NCBI GenBank assembly: GCA_964390335.1 | Contig: CAYMHU010000002.1 | Coordinates: 143,352 to 207,351 of the forward strand | Direction: 5' to 3' | Length of the DNA: 64,000 nt | Origin: Granulosicoccus sp964390335 | GTDB taxonomy: Bacteria > Pseudomonadota > Gammaproteobacteria > Granulosicoccales > Granulosicoccaceae | Part shown: piece after piece, positions 26,073-34,357 of the stretch | How the letters are laid out: the number at the start of each line of letters is the position of its first letter | Position numbering within the stretch: the first letter of the stretch is position 1 | The notes under the pieces: generated by a model | The model's input: only the letters and a program-made list of their open reading frames with translations | Databases searched by the model: none | Told to the model about the DNA's origin: nothing | Made by a program: the position numbers and the translations under genes

Positions 26073-27296
26073 CTAAGCCGCGCATACCGATTTACGTTTA
26101 CTGTTCACACTATTAATGACAGTCACCAAGGCGATAACCAACCGGTCTATATCGTCATCGGTGTGTTGCGGCGATGGCGTCAGACGCAGCCGCTCCGTAC
26201 CCATTGCCACGGTTGGGTAGTAGATCGGTTGAACATAGATGCCGTGATCTTGCAATAGTAGATCGCTGATTCGCTTGCATTTAATCGGACAGTTAATCAT
26301 GACCGGCACAATGTGACTCGGGTTATCCATCACGGGGATACCCGCCTTGGTCAGTTTGCTTTTCACCTTTGCAACGTTGTCGCGTTGTCGCTTGCGCTCG
26401 GTAGCACTTACTTTTAAGTGTTTGATGCTGGCTGTGGCGCCGGCTGCCACAGCCGGTGGCAATGCCGTCGTGAAAATAAAGCCCGACGCATAGCTTCGAA
26501 CAAAATCACACAGTTCCGTTGATGCTGCTATGTATCCACCCATCACACCAAACGCTTTTGCGAGCGTGCCTTCAATGACCGTTAAGCGCTCACTAACGCC
26601 CTCACGCTCGGCGATGCCGCCACCGCGCGGACCATACAAGCCAACAGCGTGTACTTCATCAAGGTAGGTAATGGCATTATGCGCGTCAGCCACATCACAG
26701 ATTTCAGCAATCGGCGCAATGTCTCCGTCCATTGAATAGACCGACTCAAATGCAACTAACTTTGGCACAGAAGGTGGTAGCTCAGCGAGTAATCGGTTCA
26801 GATCTTCCGGGTCGTTGTGCTTGAACAATTTTTTCTGCGCCCGACTATGGCGAATGCCTTCGATCATGGATGCATGATTCATTTCATCTGATAAAACCAC
26901 ACACCCGGGCAGTTTAGACGCAAGCGTACCCAGTGCAGCCCAGTTTGATACATAACCTGACGTAAACAACAGAGCCGCCTGCTTTTGATGCAGATCGGCC
27001 AGCTCCTGTTCCAGCAACACATGGTAATGATTAGTACCCGCAATATTGCGGGTACCACCAGCGCCGGCGCCGCATCGATTCAAGGCATCATGCATAGCCT
27101 TCAGAACTTTAGGGTGCTGACCCATACCCAAATAATCATTGGAGCACCACACAGTGACCGGCTTCTGTTGATCGCCTTGATGTTGCATTGCTTGTGGAAA
27201 CGCGCCCGCTTGCCGTTCGATGTCGGTAAAAACACGATACAAGCCTTCGCTTCGAAAAGTGTCTAATTCGGATTTAAAAAAAGCTTGATAGTCCAC
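26073..27296 (-). CDS. hemA: 5-aminolevulinate synthase
   Basis: PLP enzyme of the C4 (Shemin) route, condensing glycine and succinyl-CoA to 5-aminolevulinate. Seen: TVWCSNDYLGMGQHPKVL, GAGAGGTRNIAGTNHYHVLLE, AYLDEVHAVGLYGPRGGGIAERE (two adjoining parts), and the PLP-lysine segment EGTLAKAFGVMGGY with Lys in TLAKAFG. 407 aa, the family length. A C4-type HemA in the PGC, rather than the glutamyl-tRNA route typical of gammaproteobacteria, is known from several phototrophs and gives an independent, phototrophy-linked supply of ALA. Confidence 0.95.
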   Translation of the reverse strand: MDYQAFFKSELDTFRSEGLYRVFTDIERQAGAFPQAMQHQGDQQKPVTVWCSNDYLGMGQHPKVLKAMHDALNRCGAGAGGTRNIAGTNHYHVLLEQELADLHQKQAALLFTSGYVSNWAALGTLASKLPGCVVLSDEMNHASMIEGIRHSRAQKKLFKHNDPEDLNRLLAELPPSVPKLVAFESVYSMDGDIAPIAEICDVADAHNAITYLDEVHAVGLYGPRGGGIAEREGVSERLTVIEGTLAKAFGVMGGYIAASTELCDFVRSYASGFIFTTALPPAVAAGATASIKHLKVSATERKRQRDNVAKVKSKLTKAGIPVMDNPSHIVPVMINCPIKCKRISDLLLQDHGIYVQPIYYPTVAMGTERLRLTPSPQHTDDDIDRLVIALVTVINSVNSKRKSVCAA

Positions 27297-27334
27297 GTCA
27301 AGCTACCTCCATCTCTATTATTGTTTTGGATATA

Positions 27335-28099
27335 TTACAAAGCCGCACGGCGCTGTGCCCACGACCACAAAGAAAACCATTTTATCGGCAACACCAGCAC
27401 CCAATGCTCGATGATGGCCAGCACCAACAAACAGCCAACCAACATCAACGAGGTGTGACCAAACACATCACTTTCGACATCGGGCATACGACCAAACAAC
27501 CAAACGCACATACTCGTTGCGAGCAAGACCGAAAGCAGAAAAAATGCACTGATGCGTTGCTTTCCGCGATAACTCATGAGGTACTGCAACCGTTTCGGCA
27601 GCCACTGTTCCGGTAAATACGCCACCCCAAAAAACACATTTAATTCAGCGCTGATGCGCATCAGCCACAACACGAGATAGGTGTATAAAGCAACCTTATT
27701 AGGCGAATCGACCACCATGATAAACAGTACAAGTGCTCCTGCGGCGATAGCCACCTCGTGGAACAACATTGCTTGCAACGCATACCAAAAACGTTGTCTG
27801 GTAGAAACACCTGCTGGGCATCGGTCGGTTCGCGGGCCCATTACTACCCCACTGTAGTGCAGTAGTTCCATCCAACCCCAAATAATCAAAGCGCTGCTAA
27901 ATGCAGCGTAGCTCGACCACTGCGTTGTCTGTGTGCGTAACCACATCAGCGCCAACAGTACGAAGAACACAAGTAAGCCATACACCCACACCGATGATCG
28001 GTAGGCGCTTTGCGGTAAACGGTCCAGACGCAACACCACACCGGTACCTAACCACCACAACAACACACAGAAAAAAATGGGGGCGATGTATTCCATCAT
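27335..28099 (-). CDS. puhE: PuhE, photosynthetic complex assembly membrane protein
   Basis: Polytopic membrane protein of the DUF3623/PuhE family, found almost only in PGCs between acsF and hemA, with a role in photosystem assembly or BChl supply. About 254 aa with seven probable helices. Seen: FCVLLWWLGTGVVLRLDRLP, SSALIIWGWMELLHYSGVVMGP (two parts), LMRISAELNVFFGVAYLPEQWLPKRLQYLMSY (several consecutive motifs). Position is canonical: downstream of acsF and upstream of hemA on the same strand. Confidence 0.9.
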   Translation of the reverse strand: MMEYIAPIFFCVLLWWLGTGVVLRLDRLPQSAYRSSVWVYGLLVFFVLLALMWLRTQTTQWSSYAAFSSALIIWGWMELLHYSGVVMGPRTDRCPAGVSTRQRFWYALQAMLFHEVAIAAGALVLFIMVVDSPNKVALYTYLVLWLMRISAELNVFFGVAYLPEQWLPKRLQYLMSYRGKQRISAFFLLSVLLATSMCVWLFGRMPDVESDVFGHTSLMLVGCLLVLAIIEHWVLVLPIKWFSLWSWAQRRAAL

Positions 28100-28131
28100 T
28101 CAGCCAGCTTTACTTGAGCACGCACAGATCA

Positions 28132-29247
28132 TTACCAGGCCGGTGTCAAACGCACCGTTGTTGGTACGTTGTTGTCAATTACGGGCAGTGCATACAATCT
28201 GACAAACGCAAAACCGGCTCCCAACGCATACCCAGCCGCTTTGAGTTTTCCGCCAACACCGCCGGCGGCTTTGGCCTCACCCATAGCGTTCACGTAGTGT
28301 GCGATCTTTCTCAATAGCGGCAAAAATTTGTGGTGATCCTGATCTAACTTGAACGGGAACACCTGCTCTGAAATCGTCGAGGTAATTCGAAATACGTGCA
28401 TGTCGTACTCGGTAATATCAACACCAAGCGCTGCGTGAAACACCGGTCGTTGATGGTCCCGTACAAACATGGTTGCATACACCGCGTTAAGGAAAAAGCG
28501 TATCCACAGTTTATTGGTACCGCGCAGCAGTTCAGGCTGTGCGCGCATCAATAACGCCAATGCATCACCGTGCCTGAATTCATCATTGCACCATTGTTTA
28601 AACCATCGAAAAATCGGATGAAACCGTTTCTCAGGATTGGCTTCGAGCTGCCGGTATATTGCAATATAGCGAGCGTATCCGATCTTTTCAGACAGATAGG
28701 TTGCATACAAAATAAACTTGGGCTTGAAGTACTTATACTTTTTTTGCTTTCGTAAAAAACCAAGATCGACACCGATACCGAAATCTTTTAAGCAATGATT
28801 GATAAACCCGGCATGACGCGACTCGTCACGAGCCATGTATCCCATCAACTCCTTGATATCCGGATTTTTTGCTTGCTTTTTTACATCCGAGTACAGCACG
28901 CAACCAGAAAATTCACTGGTCACCGAACTAATGAGAAAGTCGACAAACTCTTCATATAGTTCCGGTGGCAAAGCTTCCACCTCTTTAACAAAATCTTCAG
29001 GGCGAACAAAGTGCTCGCGGTTGCTATCGGTCGCAAACTCCGCCATCAACGCATCCCACTCCTGACGCACTGGTGTTACGTCGAACCGATCCATGGCATC
29101 AAAGTCGGTCGTGTAAAAACGCGGGCTTAAGATCGTATCCTGCTTAGCTGTTTCGGTAGATTGCTCGCTATTGCGGCGGTTACCAACCGTGGATTTGCTT
29201 GCAGGCGTTGGGGCCACTGCGGTCGCGCTATCATCGTTAGTCGTCAT
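28132..29247 (-). CDS. acsF: Mg-protoporphyrin IX monomethyl ester oxidative cyclase AcsF
   Basis: Diiron, O2-dependent enzyme forming ring E, giving divinyl protochlorophyllide. Seen: diiron ligands in EFSGCVLYSDV, MARDESRHAGFINHCL and QWCNDEFRHGDALA (E/ExxH pairs). Starts with a low-complexity lead of about 40 residues (residues 1-40, rich in T, S, A). 371 aa. No bchE, the oxygen-independent alternative, was found in the window, so BChl synthesis from this cluster would need oxygen. It lies between puhC and puhE, the usual arrangement in purple bacteria. Confidence 0.95.
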   Translation of the reverse strand: MTTNDDSATAVAPTPASKSTVGNRRNSEQSTETAKQDTILSPRFYTTDFDAMDRFDVTPVRQEWDALMAEFATDSNREHFVRPEDFVKEVEALPPELYEEFVDFLISSVTSEFSGCVLYSDVKKQAKNPDIKELMGYMARDESRHAGFINHCLKDFGIGVDLGFLRKQKKYKYFKPKFILYATYLSEKIGYARYIAIYRQLEANPEKRFHPIFRWFKQWCNDEFRHGDALALLMRAQPELLRGTNKLWIRFFLNAVYATMFVRDHQRPVFHAALGVDITEYDMHVFRITSTISEQVFPFKLDQDHHKFLPLLRKIAHYVNAMGEAKAAGGVGGKLKAAGYALGAGFAFVRLYALPVIDNNVPTTVRLTPAW

Positions 29248-29290
29248 TAGTGTTTCCCTCTGTTGTTCGTATGCTCATCATCGGCGGAGC

Positions 29291-29779
29291 TTACCTTTGT
29301 ATCCGCGAGGCCGATGGCTCTAATACCGTTGAATCTAAAAACTGTGCAAATGTAGCGACGTTGTTCGGTCCAAATGCATTGAGTAATAACGACGTACCTG
29401 TCGCGTGGTCCAACAATACAAGTCGTTGTGCTGACTCGGCTCTGAGTTCAAACGGTTTATTGTCGTCAAAACCTTGTGTACGGCGTTCGCGAGTCAACGA
29501 GCGCAAAATGCCACGGACAAACGAACCTTCCCCGGATGGAAAAACATGCACCACGGAATTAGTGATTTGATCACGCACCTCAACTGCGCCGTTGTCCAGG
29601 TCGTTGAACATCAGTAGCTTAGTATCTAACGGGAATCCAGGGGTCGCTTCGTACACTGCAGAGTCGCCCGTGTTTTGTACCCAGCCTGCTTGGCTGGCCC
29701 AGACCATTGAAACCACCACCGACAGCATCAGACCAATGGCTACAACGGGCATTAACGGTCGTTGCACACGACGACTCAT
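29291..29779 (-). CDS. puhC: Photosynthetic complex assembly protein PuhC
   Basis: A 162-aa membrane-anchored protein in the puhABC set, needed for normal LH1-RC assembly in Rhodobacter. Seen: N-terminal helix (about residues 9-27), then a periplasmic domain with LLMFNDLDNGAVEVRDQ, GEGSFVRGILRSLTRERR, FELRAESAQRLVLLDHATGTSLLLNAFGP (several motifs), typical of PuhC. Start overlaps the puhB stop by 4 nt (ATGA). 43 nt separate it from acsF. Confidence 0.88.
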   Translation of the reverse strand: MSRRVQRPLMPVVAIGLMLSVVVSMVWASQAGWVQNTGDSAVYEATPGFPLDTKLLMFNDLDNGAVEVRDQITNSVVHVFPSGEGSFVRGILRSLTRERRTQGFDDNKPFELRAESAQRLVLLDHATGTSLLLNAFGPNNVATFAQFLDSTVLEPSASRIQR

Positions 29780-30429
29780 ACCGGCTCCATCGGGGTTGTT
29801 CCGTGACGTTCAATTTTTGTTACAGCGCTTTGATCTGCATACTCAACAACCGCATCAGTCAATATGCTTGCGGCCTCGTCCAAGCCATCAACACAAACGA
29901 GCATTGGCTGTGGTGACATCCATCGCCATGGCCGAACGTGAGGCCACAATACAAAATACGAGATACGGGCATTGTCAGCCAACGCCAAAGCAATATTGCC
30001 GCTATCATTGTCGACATTACGTACGCTGGCTTGTTTGATTTTGCTAAACGGCACATTCATGGTGATTTGTACGGCAATGCCGAAGCGTAGCGTGACCCGA
30101 CGAGTTGTCAGTGAATAAACTGTGGTTCGCGCATACAAATACGCCAACAAATAGAGCAACCCAACACCTGCACACATTGCCATGAAAGGCAGGACCAACA
30201 CGTCAATCGACCATGTTCCATTTGTCTGCCAGTATGCTACCGAGCGCCACAGACCGATCAGTGCAAACCACGCAATGACTTTATTGACATGCAACACATG
30301 GCGAGCAACCATCGCAGTTTTAGGTGAGCGCTGCCACAGCAATCGTTCGCCAACGGGCAAGCGCTCTGGCAAACCGACTAACGGTTCTTCTTCATGCTCG
30401 CGAACATAGTTGCTGGCTCGCGCGCTCAT
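29776..30429 (-). CDS. puhB: Photosynthetic complex assembly protein PuhB
   Basis: PH-like membrane protein (bPH2-type) needed for reaction centre assembly. Seen: EEPLVGLPERLPVGERLLWQ, a pair of helices (about 60-78 and 82-104), VYSLTTRRVTLRFGIAVQITMNVPFSKIKQASV (several adjoining motifs) typical of bacterial PH domains. 217 aa. The start overlaps the puhA stop by 4 nt. Dimeric in other species and acts at an early RC step. Confidence 0.9.
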   Translation of the reverse strand: MSARASNYVREHEEEPLVGLPERLPVGERLLWQRSPKTAMVARHVLHVNKVIAWFALIGLWRSVAYWQTNGTWSIDVLVLPFMAMCAGVGLLYLLAYLYARTTVYSLTTRRVTLRFGIAVQITMNVPFSKIKQASVRNVDNDSGNIALALADNARISYFVLWPHVRPWRWMSPQPMLVCVDGLDEAASILTDAVVEYADQSAVTKIERHGTTPMEPV

Positions 30430-31202
30430 GCAATTGCCTCATCGACTGGATGTGATGCATACAAATACCCGCCGCCATAATAGGCCATGATGCGTTCCTC
30501 TTCGAGCAGCGTGACCTGCTCGGGGTGCGCGGTTGTGGGAACGCCAGCGAACTGAGCTGCATTGATTGAGACTACATCCACGCGACGAATTTTGCGATGC
30601 ACTTTTGTCATGTTCATTGGTAGCAACACACGCTGATGTTCCGCTGTTACAGCCACTTCCACCTCAAGATAGCGCAGCACCATCTCGGAACAATCGACCC
30701 ACACATCAACCACTGTGCCTGCCGTCATGCCGTCAGCACCAACGACTGCCATGCCTATTGGATCAGGGTCACGCGAGTGCAATCGAATTTCATGCTGGGC
30801 ACGCATTGGCACGATGCGAGGATGACCTTCCATGGTGACATCTGGCGTGTCATGACGTTCTGCCCAGGAACCCGGACCCACACCTGCCGCCATTGGATCG
30901 CCAACCGGATCAAACGGTGAGCCGTAGGGCGCGCGTGATTTGCGCAGCGCGGGAACGCGTTTATCGCCATTATCTCGCGGTGCTTGCACCTTGCGACCGT
31001 CAGCGAGTAGAAATGTTTTGGGGCTTGGTACCGACGGTATGGTACTGACCACCCTCGTGTGCGGATCTTCCGATTCAAGCGGGAAACCTTCGCGCTTGTC
31101 TTCGCGACGCAAATAAACAATCAATGCGAAGAAAAATGCCCAGAATACATACAGTACGACCTGAGCAACATCTAAGTATGCGGTTAGAGCTCCTGTTGGC
31201 AT
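30426..31202 (-). CDS. puhA: Reaction centre H subunit
   Basis: H polypeptide capping the cytoplasmic face of the RC; one N-terminal membrane helix (about residues 12-30, VVLYVFWAFFFALIVYL) and a soluble barrel domain. Seen: REGFPLESEDP, PKTFLLADGRKV, VGPGSWAERHDTPDVTMEG, IVPMRAQHEIRLHSRDPDP and GTVVDVWVDCSEMVLRYLEV, all diagnostic. 258 aa. It heads the puhABC-acsF-puhE block, 55 nt after lhaA. Confidence 0.96.
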   Translation of the reverse strand: MPTGALTAYLDVAQVVLYVFWAFFFALIVYLRREDKREGFPLESEDPHTRVVSTIPSVPSPKTFLLADGRKVQAPRDNGDKRVPALRKSRAPYGSPFDPVGDPMAAGVGPGSWAERHDTPDVTMEGHPRIVPMRAQHEIRLHSRDPDPIGMAVVGADGMTAGTVVDVWVDCSEMVLRYLEVEVAVTAEHQRVLLPMNMTKVHRKIRRVDVVSINAAQFAGVPTTAHPEQVTLLEEERIMAYYGGGYLYASHPVDEAIA

Positions 31203-31257
31203 CTGTCCACTCCTCTATTTGTTTTAACAGTTTGTGTTGAATACATAAGGTTCACAC

Positions 31258-32691
31258 TTAGCCCGGAAACGCTTCTAAGCCAAACTCTTTAGAATCGGCA
31301 ATGGGTTTTGATTGCAACCGCCCAACGAGTGGCCCAATCACGATGAGCGTCATAAATAACAATCCGATTTCAATTAAATACACGACGGTGTAACCGGTGT
31401 GGTTCATGTTTAATGTAGTACCCAGATCACCGCGCTGTGCAAGATGCGCAACAAGGTCGCGAAGCGTACCGCCAACTGCGATTGCAAGCCCGGCCGAGCA
31501 GGCTTGCACAGCGCCCCACATCCCGAGCGCCAGACCCGTTTGTTCACTGCCATCGCGTCGCCGCATCTCCATGCTCAGCATACTGATCGAGAACAACCCG
31601 GCACTCATACCAATCAAGAACGTGCCACACTGAAACGCGGCAACCGACTGCAGTGGCGCTGCAAAGATGACGGCGGCGAATGCAAACAGACCAAGTGTTA
31701 CGCCGTAAGCAGCCACTCGGCACGGATCGACGTTAGCACTCATTGATCGAGCAGCAAGACCAAAGCCCAGCAAGGTGCCGGCGACCAGAATCGCAGTTAG
31801 CATGGTCGTAGCGCTGATATTCAATCCCAGCACCTCGCCACCATAAGGTTCGAGCAGCACGTCCTGCATACTGAACGCTGCCGTACCTAAAGCGAGCGCC
31901 AATAAAAAACGCCGGGTGGCTCGATCGCTCATGTACCGCGACCATGAGGCAATAAAATTGGGCCTGTGACGATCGTGGTGTGTTTGTGCCCGATCTGCGA
32001 CCTCTTGTTTCCATGCAGCCAGTAAATTAAATACGAGAATTAACAGCGCTGATCCCTGTAACACCTGAATCAGCCGAACCTGCGTGAAGTCTGACAGCAA
32101 CCATGAAAACACCATTGAACTTGCCACCATGCCCATCAGCAGCATAACGTACAGAAGCGCAACAACGCGTGTTCTGCTTTGCACTGGCGCAATGTCAGTT
32201 GCGAGCGCCAAACCAGCAGTCTGGACCATGTGCACACCCAGACCAACTAACAAAAACGCCAAGGCTGTTGCTGCTTGTGCAAACCACATGGGCCAATGCG
32301 TATCCCCGGAGATCAAGATCAACGCAAACGGTAAAATAGCCAACCCGCCAAACTGCAGCATAGACCCGATGAATAAAAACGGCACGCGTCGCCAGCCCAA
32401 ATAGGATGCATAGTTGTCTGATCGATGGCCAACCAAAGCTCTTAACGGTGCGATCATCAATGGCAACGCGATCATCAACGCCACCAAAGTAGCCGGCACT
32501 CCCAGCTCTACGATCATGACGCGGTTCAAGGTGCCGTTGAGCAACACAAAGGTGAGCCCGGCCCCAATCTGAAATAGCGACAAACGCAACAATCTGGACA
32601 GCGGTAATTGCTGCGTTGCCGCATCGGCAAACGGCAGCGCTTTTGCGCCAACGCGTTTCCAGAAGTTAAGCGTGTCGCGAGAGGCACTCAT
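31258..32691 (-). CDS. lhaA: LH1 assembly factor LhaA (PucC-family MFS)
   Basis: Twelve-helix BCD-family major facilitator protein needed for LH1 assembly, probably delivering BChl. Seen: LPLSRLLRLSLFQIGAGL, LVGHRSDNYASYLGWRRVPF, GVHMVQTAGLALATDIAP, EPYGGEVLGLNISATTMLTA and LGMWGAVQACSAGLAIAVGG. 477 aa. It sits between bchM and puhA, the place that identifies LhaA among the three PucC-family paralogues in this window. Start overlaps bchM by 4 nt. Confidence 0.9.
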   Translation of the reverse strand: MSASRDTLNFWKRVGAKALPFADAATQQLPLSRLLRLSLFQIGAGLTFVLLNGTLNRVMIVELGVPATLVALMIALPLMIAPLRALVGHRSDNYASYLGWRRVPFLFIGSMLQFGGLAILPFALILISGDTHWPMWFAQAATALAFLLVGLGVHMVQTAGLALATDIAPVQSRTRVVALLYVMLLMGMVASSMVFSWLLSDFTQVRLIQVLQGSALLILVFNLLAAWKQEVADRAQTHHDRHRPNFIASWSRYMSDRATRRFLLALALGTAAFSMQDVLLEPYGGEVLGLNISATTMLTAILVAGTLLGFGLAARSMSANVDPCRVAAYGVTLGLFAFAAVIFAAPLQSVAAFQCGTFLIGMSAGLFSISMLSMEMRRRDGSEQTGLALGMWGAVQACSAGLAIAVGGTLRDLVAHLAQRGDLGTTLNMNHTGYTVVYLIEIGLLFMTLIVIGPLVGRLQSKPIADSKEFGLEAFPG

Positions 32692-33428
32692 GTCGGTAGC
32701 AATTCCAGCGCATGCGATTTATAAAACAGCGTATCAACCCGATTCTGCCGGGCAACAAGCCAGTGTAATAACACGTCATCTTGCTTGAATTCTTCGTGCA
32801 GCTTTTTGATGGCGACTGGCACGATCGCAGGTGAGCGATCCTTTTTCGGAAACAACTTGCCGCTTTTATGCATTAACGATAGCAGCGGCGTGCGCGGGGC
32901 TACAGTGAATAAAACGCTGTGCTCGGTCTGTTCGCACAGGCGCGCTAGCGCATTAACGATATCGCCAGATTCGTAGTGAATCAATGAATCCATCGCAACC
33001 ACATGATCAAAACGACCTAACGATGCATCAAGCATGTCGCCGCTAATAAAATCGATACTGCCTGTCAGCGTAGGATTGGCTGCCGGTTGTACGGTCGCCT
33101 CATAGCGCTCTTTAGCAAGTTGCACCAGCGTCGGCGAAAGATCGATCGCGACCACATCCGCACCGCGCGCGGCAAGCTCGGCTGCTAGCATGCCGGTTCC
33201 ACAACCTGCATCAAGAATGCGCCGGCCCGTTAAATCTTCAGGTAACCACGAACTTAAGGTAGTCAACATTTGCGCACGTCCGGCTCTAACGGTGGCGCGA
33301 ATACGTGACACAGACTCATTACTTGTGAGTTTTTTCCACGCTTCAGCTGCGGTCTGATCAAAGTAAGTCGCAATTTCGCTTCTGCGATTCTCGTACGCAC
33401 CCCCGTTTTCAAAGCCAACTTGAGTCAT
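32688..33428 (-). CDS. bchM: Mg-protoporphyrin IX O-methyltransferase
   Basis: SAM-dependent enzyme methylating the C13 propionate of Mg-protoporphyrin IX. Seen: motif I LDAGCGTGMLAAELAARGA with VVAIDLSPTLVQLA, then FDHVVAMDSLIHY and TVAPRTPLL(S)LMHKSGKLFPKKDRSP, typical of BchM. 246 aa. One-base stop/start overlap (TAATG) with bchL and ATGA overlap with lhaA. Works directly after Mg-chelatase, whose H subunit gene is two genes upstream. Confidence 0.95.
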   Translation of the reverse strand: MTQVGFENGGAYENRRSEIATYFDQTAAEAWKKLTSNESVSRIRATVRAGRAQMLTTLSSWLPEDLTGRRILDAGCGTGMLAAELAARGADVVAIDLSPTLVQLAKERYEATVQPAANPTLTGSIDFISGDMLDASLGRFDHVVAMDSLIHYESGDIVNALARLCEQTEHSVLFTVAPRTPLLSLMHKSGKLFPKKDRSPAIVPVAIKKLHEEFKQDDVLLHWLVARQNRVDTLFYKSHALELLPT

Positions 33429-34357
33429 TAGTCAAACCCCAGTAAATCAAATATTTCACGATCCTTCATTGGGCTCGCAATCAGTGGGTCTGTGCCATCC
33501 CACAGCGCCTGCGCCAGCCGCAAATACTCAGTCTGCACAGCAGCCAATTCAGGCGAGTCTTCCATCTCAAACAGCGTGGCCTTCTTTAAACGACTGCGTC
33601 GAATCACATCAAGATCCGGGAAATGGGCCAAGGTGTTCATGCCCACAACATCGTTAAATCGTTGAATCTGATCGGTGTCGGCACTGCGATTGGCGATGAC
33701 ACCACCCAAGCGAACCGAATAGTTTTTTGACTTCGCTTTGATTGCAGCCACAATGCGATTCATCGCGAATATGGAATCGAAATCGTTCGCTGCGACCACC
33801 AGTGCGCGTTGCGCATGTTGCAACGGGGCTGCAAAGCCACCACAAACTACATCGCCCAACACATCAAAAATCACGACATCGGTGTCTTCAAGCAAATGGT
33901 GCTCTTTGAGTAGTTTCACTGTTTGTCCAACAACGTACCCACCACATCCGGTTCCCGCGGGTGGTCCACCGGCTTCCACGCACATCACTCCGCCATAGCC
34001 TTCAAACACAAAGTCATCGGCTCGCAACTCTTCAGAGTGAAATTCTACCGACTCAAGGATATCGATGACTGTTGGCGTGAGTTGCTTGGTTAGCGTAAAA
34101 GTGGAATCGTGTTTTGGGTCACAGCCGATTTGTAATACGCGTTTACCCAGTTTTGCAAACGCAACAGACAGATTCGATGATGTCGTGCTCTTACCAATGC
34201 CGCCCTTACCATAAACCGCGAATACTTTTGCACCCTCGATCTGCACATCTTCATCCATTTTGAATTGCACACTACCGGCCCCATCGGGTGGTCGGGTACT
34301 TTCCGCATGAATTGGTATAAATTTACCTGTCACCGCTGAGGTGGATTGTCCTGTCAT
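33428..34357 (-). CDS. bchL: Protochlorophyllide reductase (DPOR) iron protein BchL
   Basis: NifH-like ATPase that delivers electrons to BchNB for the light-independent reduction of protochlorophyllide. Seen: P-loop VYGKGGIGKSTTSSNLSVAF, LQIGCDPKHDSTFTL, cluster cysteines in GTGCGGYVVGQT and DVVCGGFAAPLQHA. 309 aa. The enzyme is oxygen-sensitive, which contrasts with the oxygen requirement of AcsF in the same operon; aerobic phototrophs manage both, usually under low oxygen. Overlaps bchH by 4 nt. Confidence 0.96.
   Translation of the reverse strand: MTGQSTSAVTGKFIPIHAESTRPPDGAGSVQFKMDEDVQIEGAKVFAVYGKGGIGKSTTSSNLSVAFAKLGKRVLQIGCDPKHDSTFTLTKQLTPTVIDILESVEFHSEELRADDFVFEGYGGVMCVEAGGPPAGTGCGGYVVGQTVKLLKEHHLLEDTDVVIFDVLGDVVCGGFAAPLQHAQRALVVAANDFDSIFAMNRIVAAIKAKSKNYSVRLGGVIANRSADTDQIQRFNDVVGMNTLAHFPDLDVIRRSRLKKATLFEMEDSPELAAVQTEYLRLAQALWDGTDPLIASPMKDREIFDLLGFD

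Noticed and set aside
27322..27339. TGT-N12-ACA match between hemA and puhE, a candidate PpsR site
   Set aside because: It has no extended palindromic arms, overlaps the puhE stop and stands alone; one such bare motif is expected about every 4 kb.
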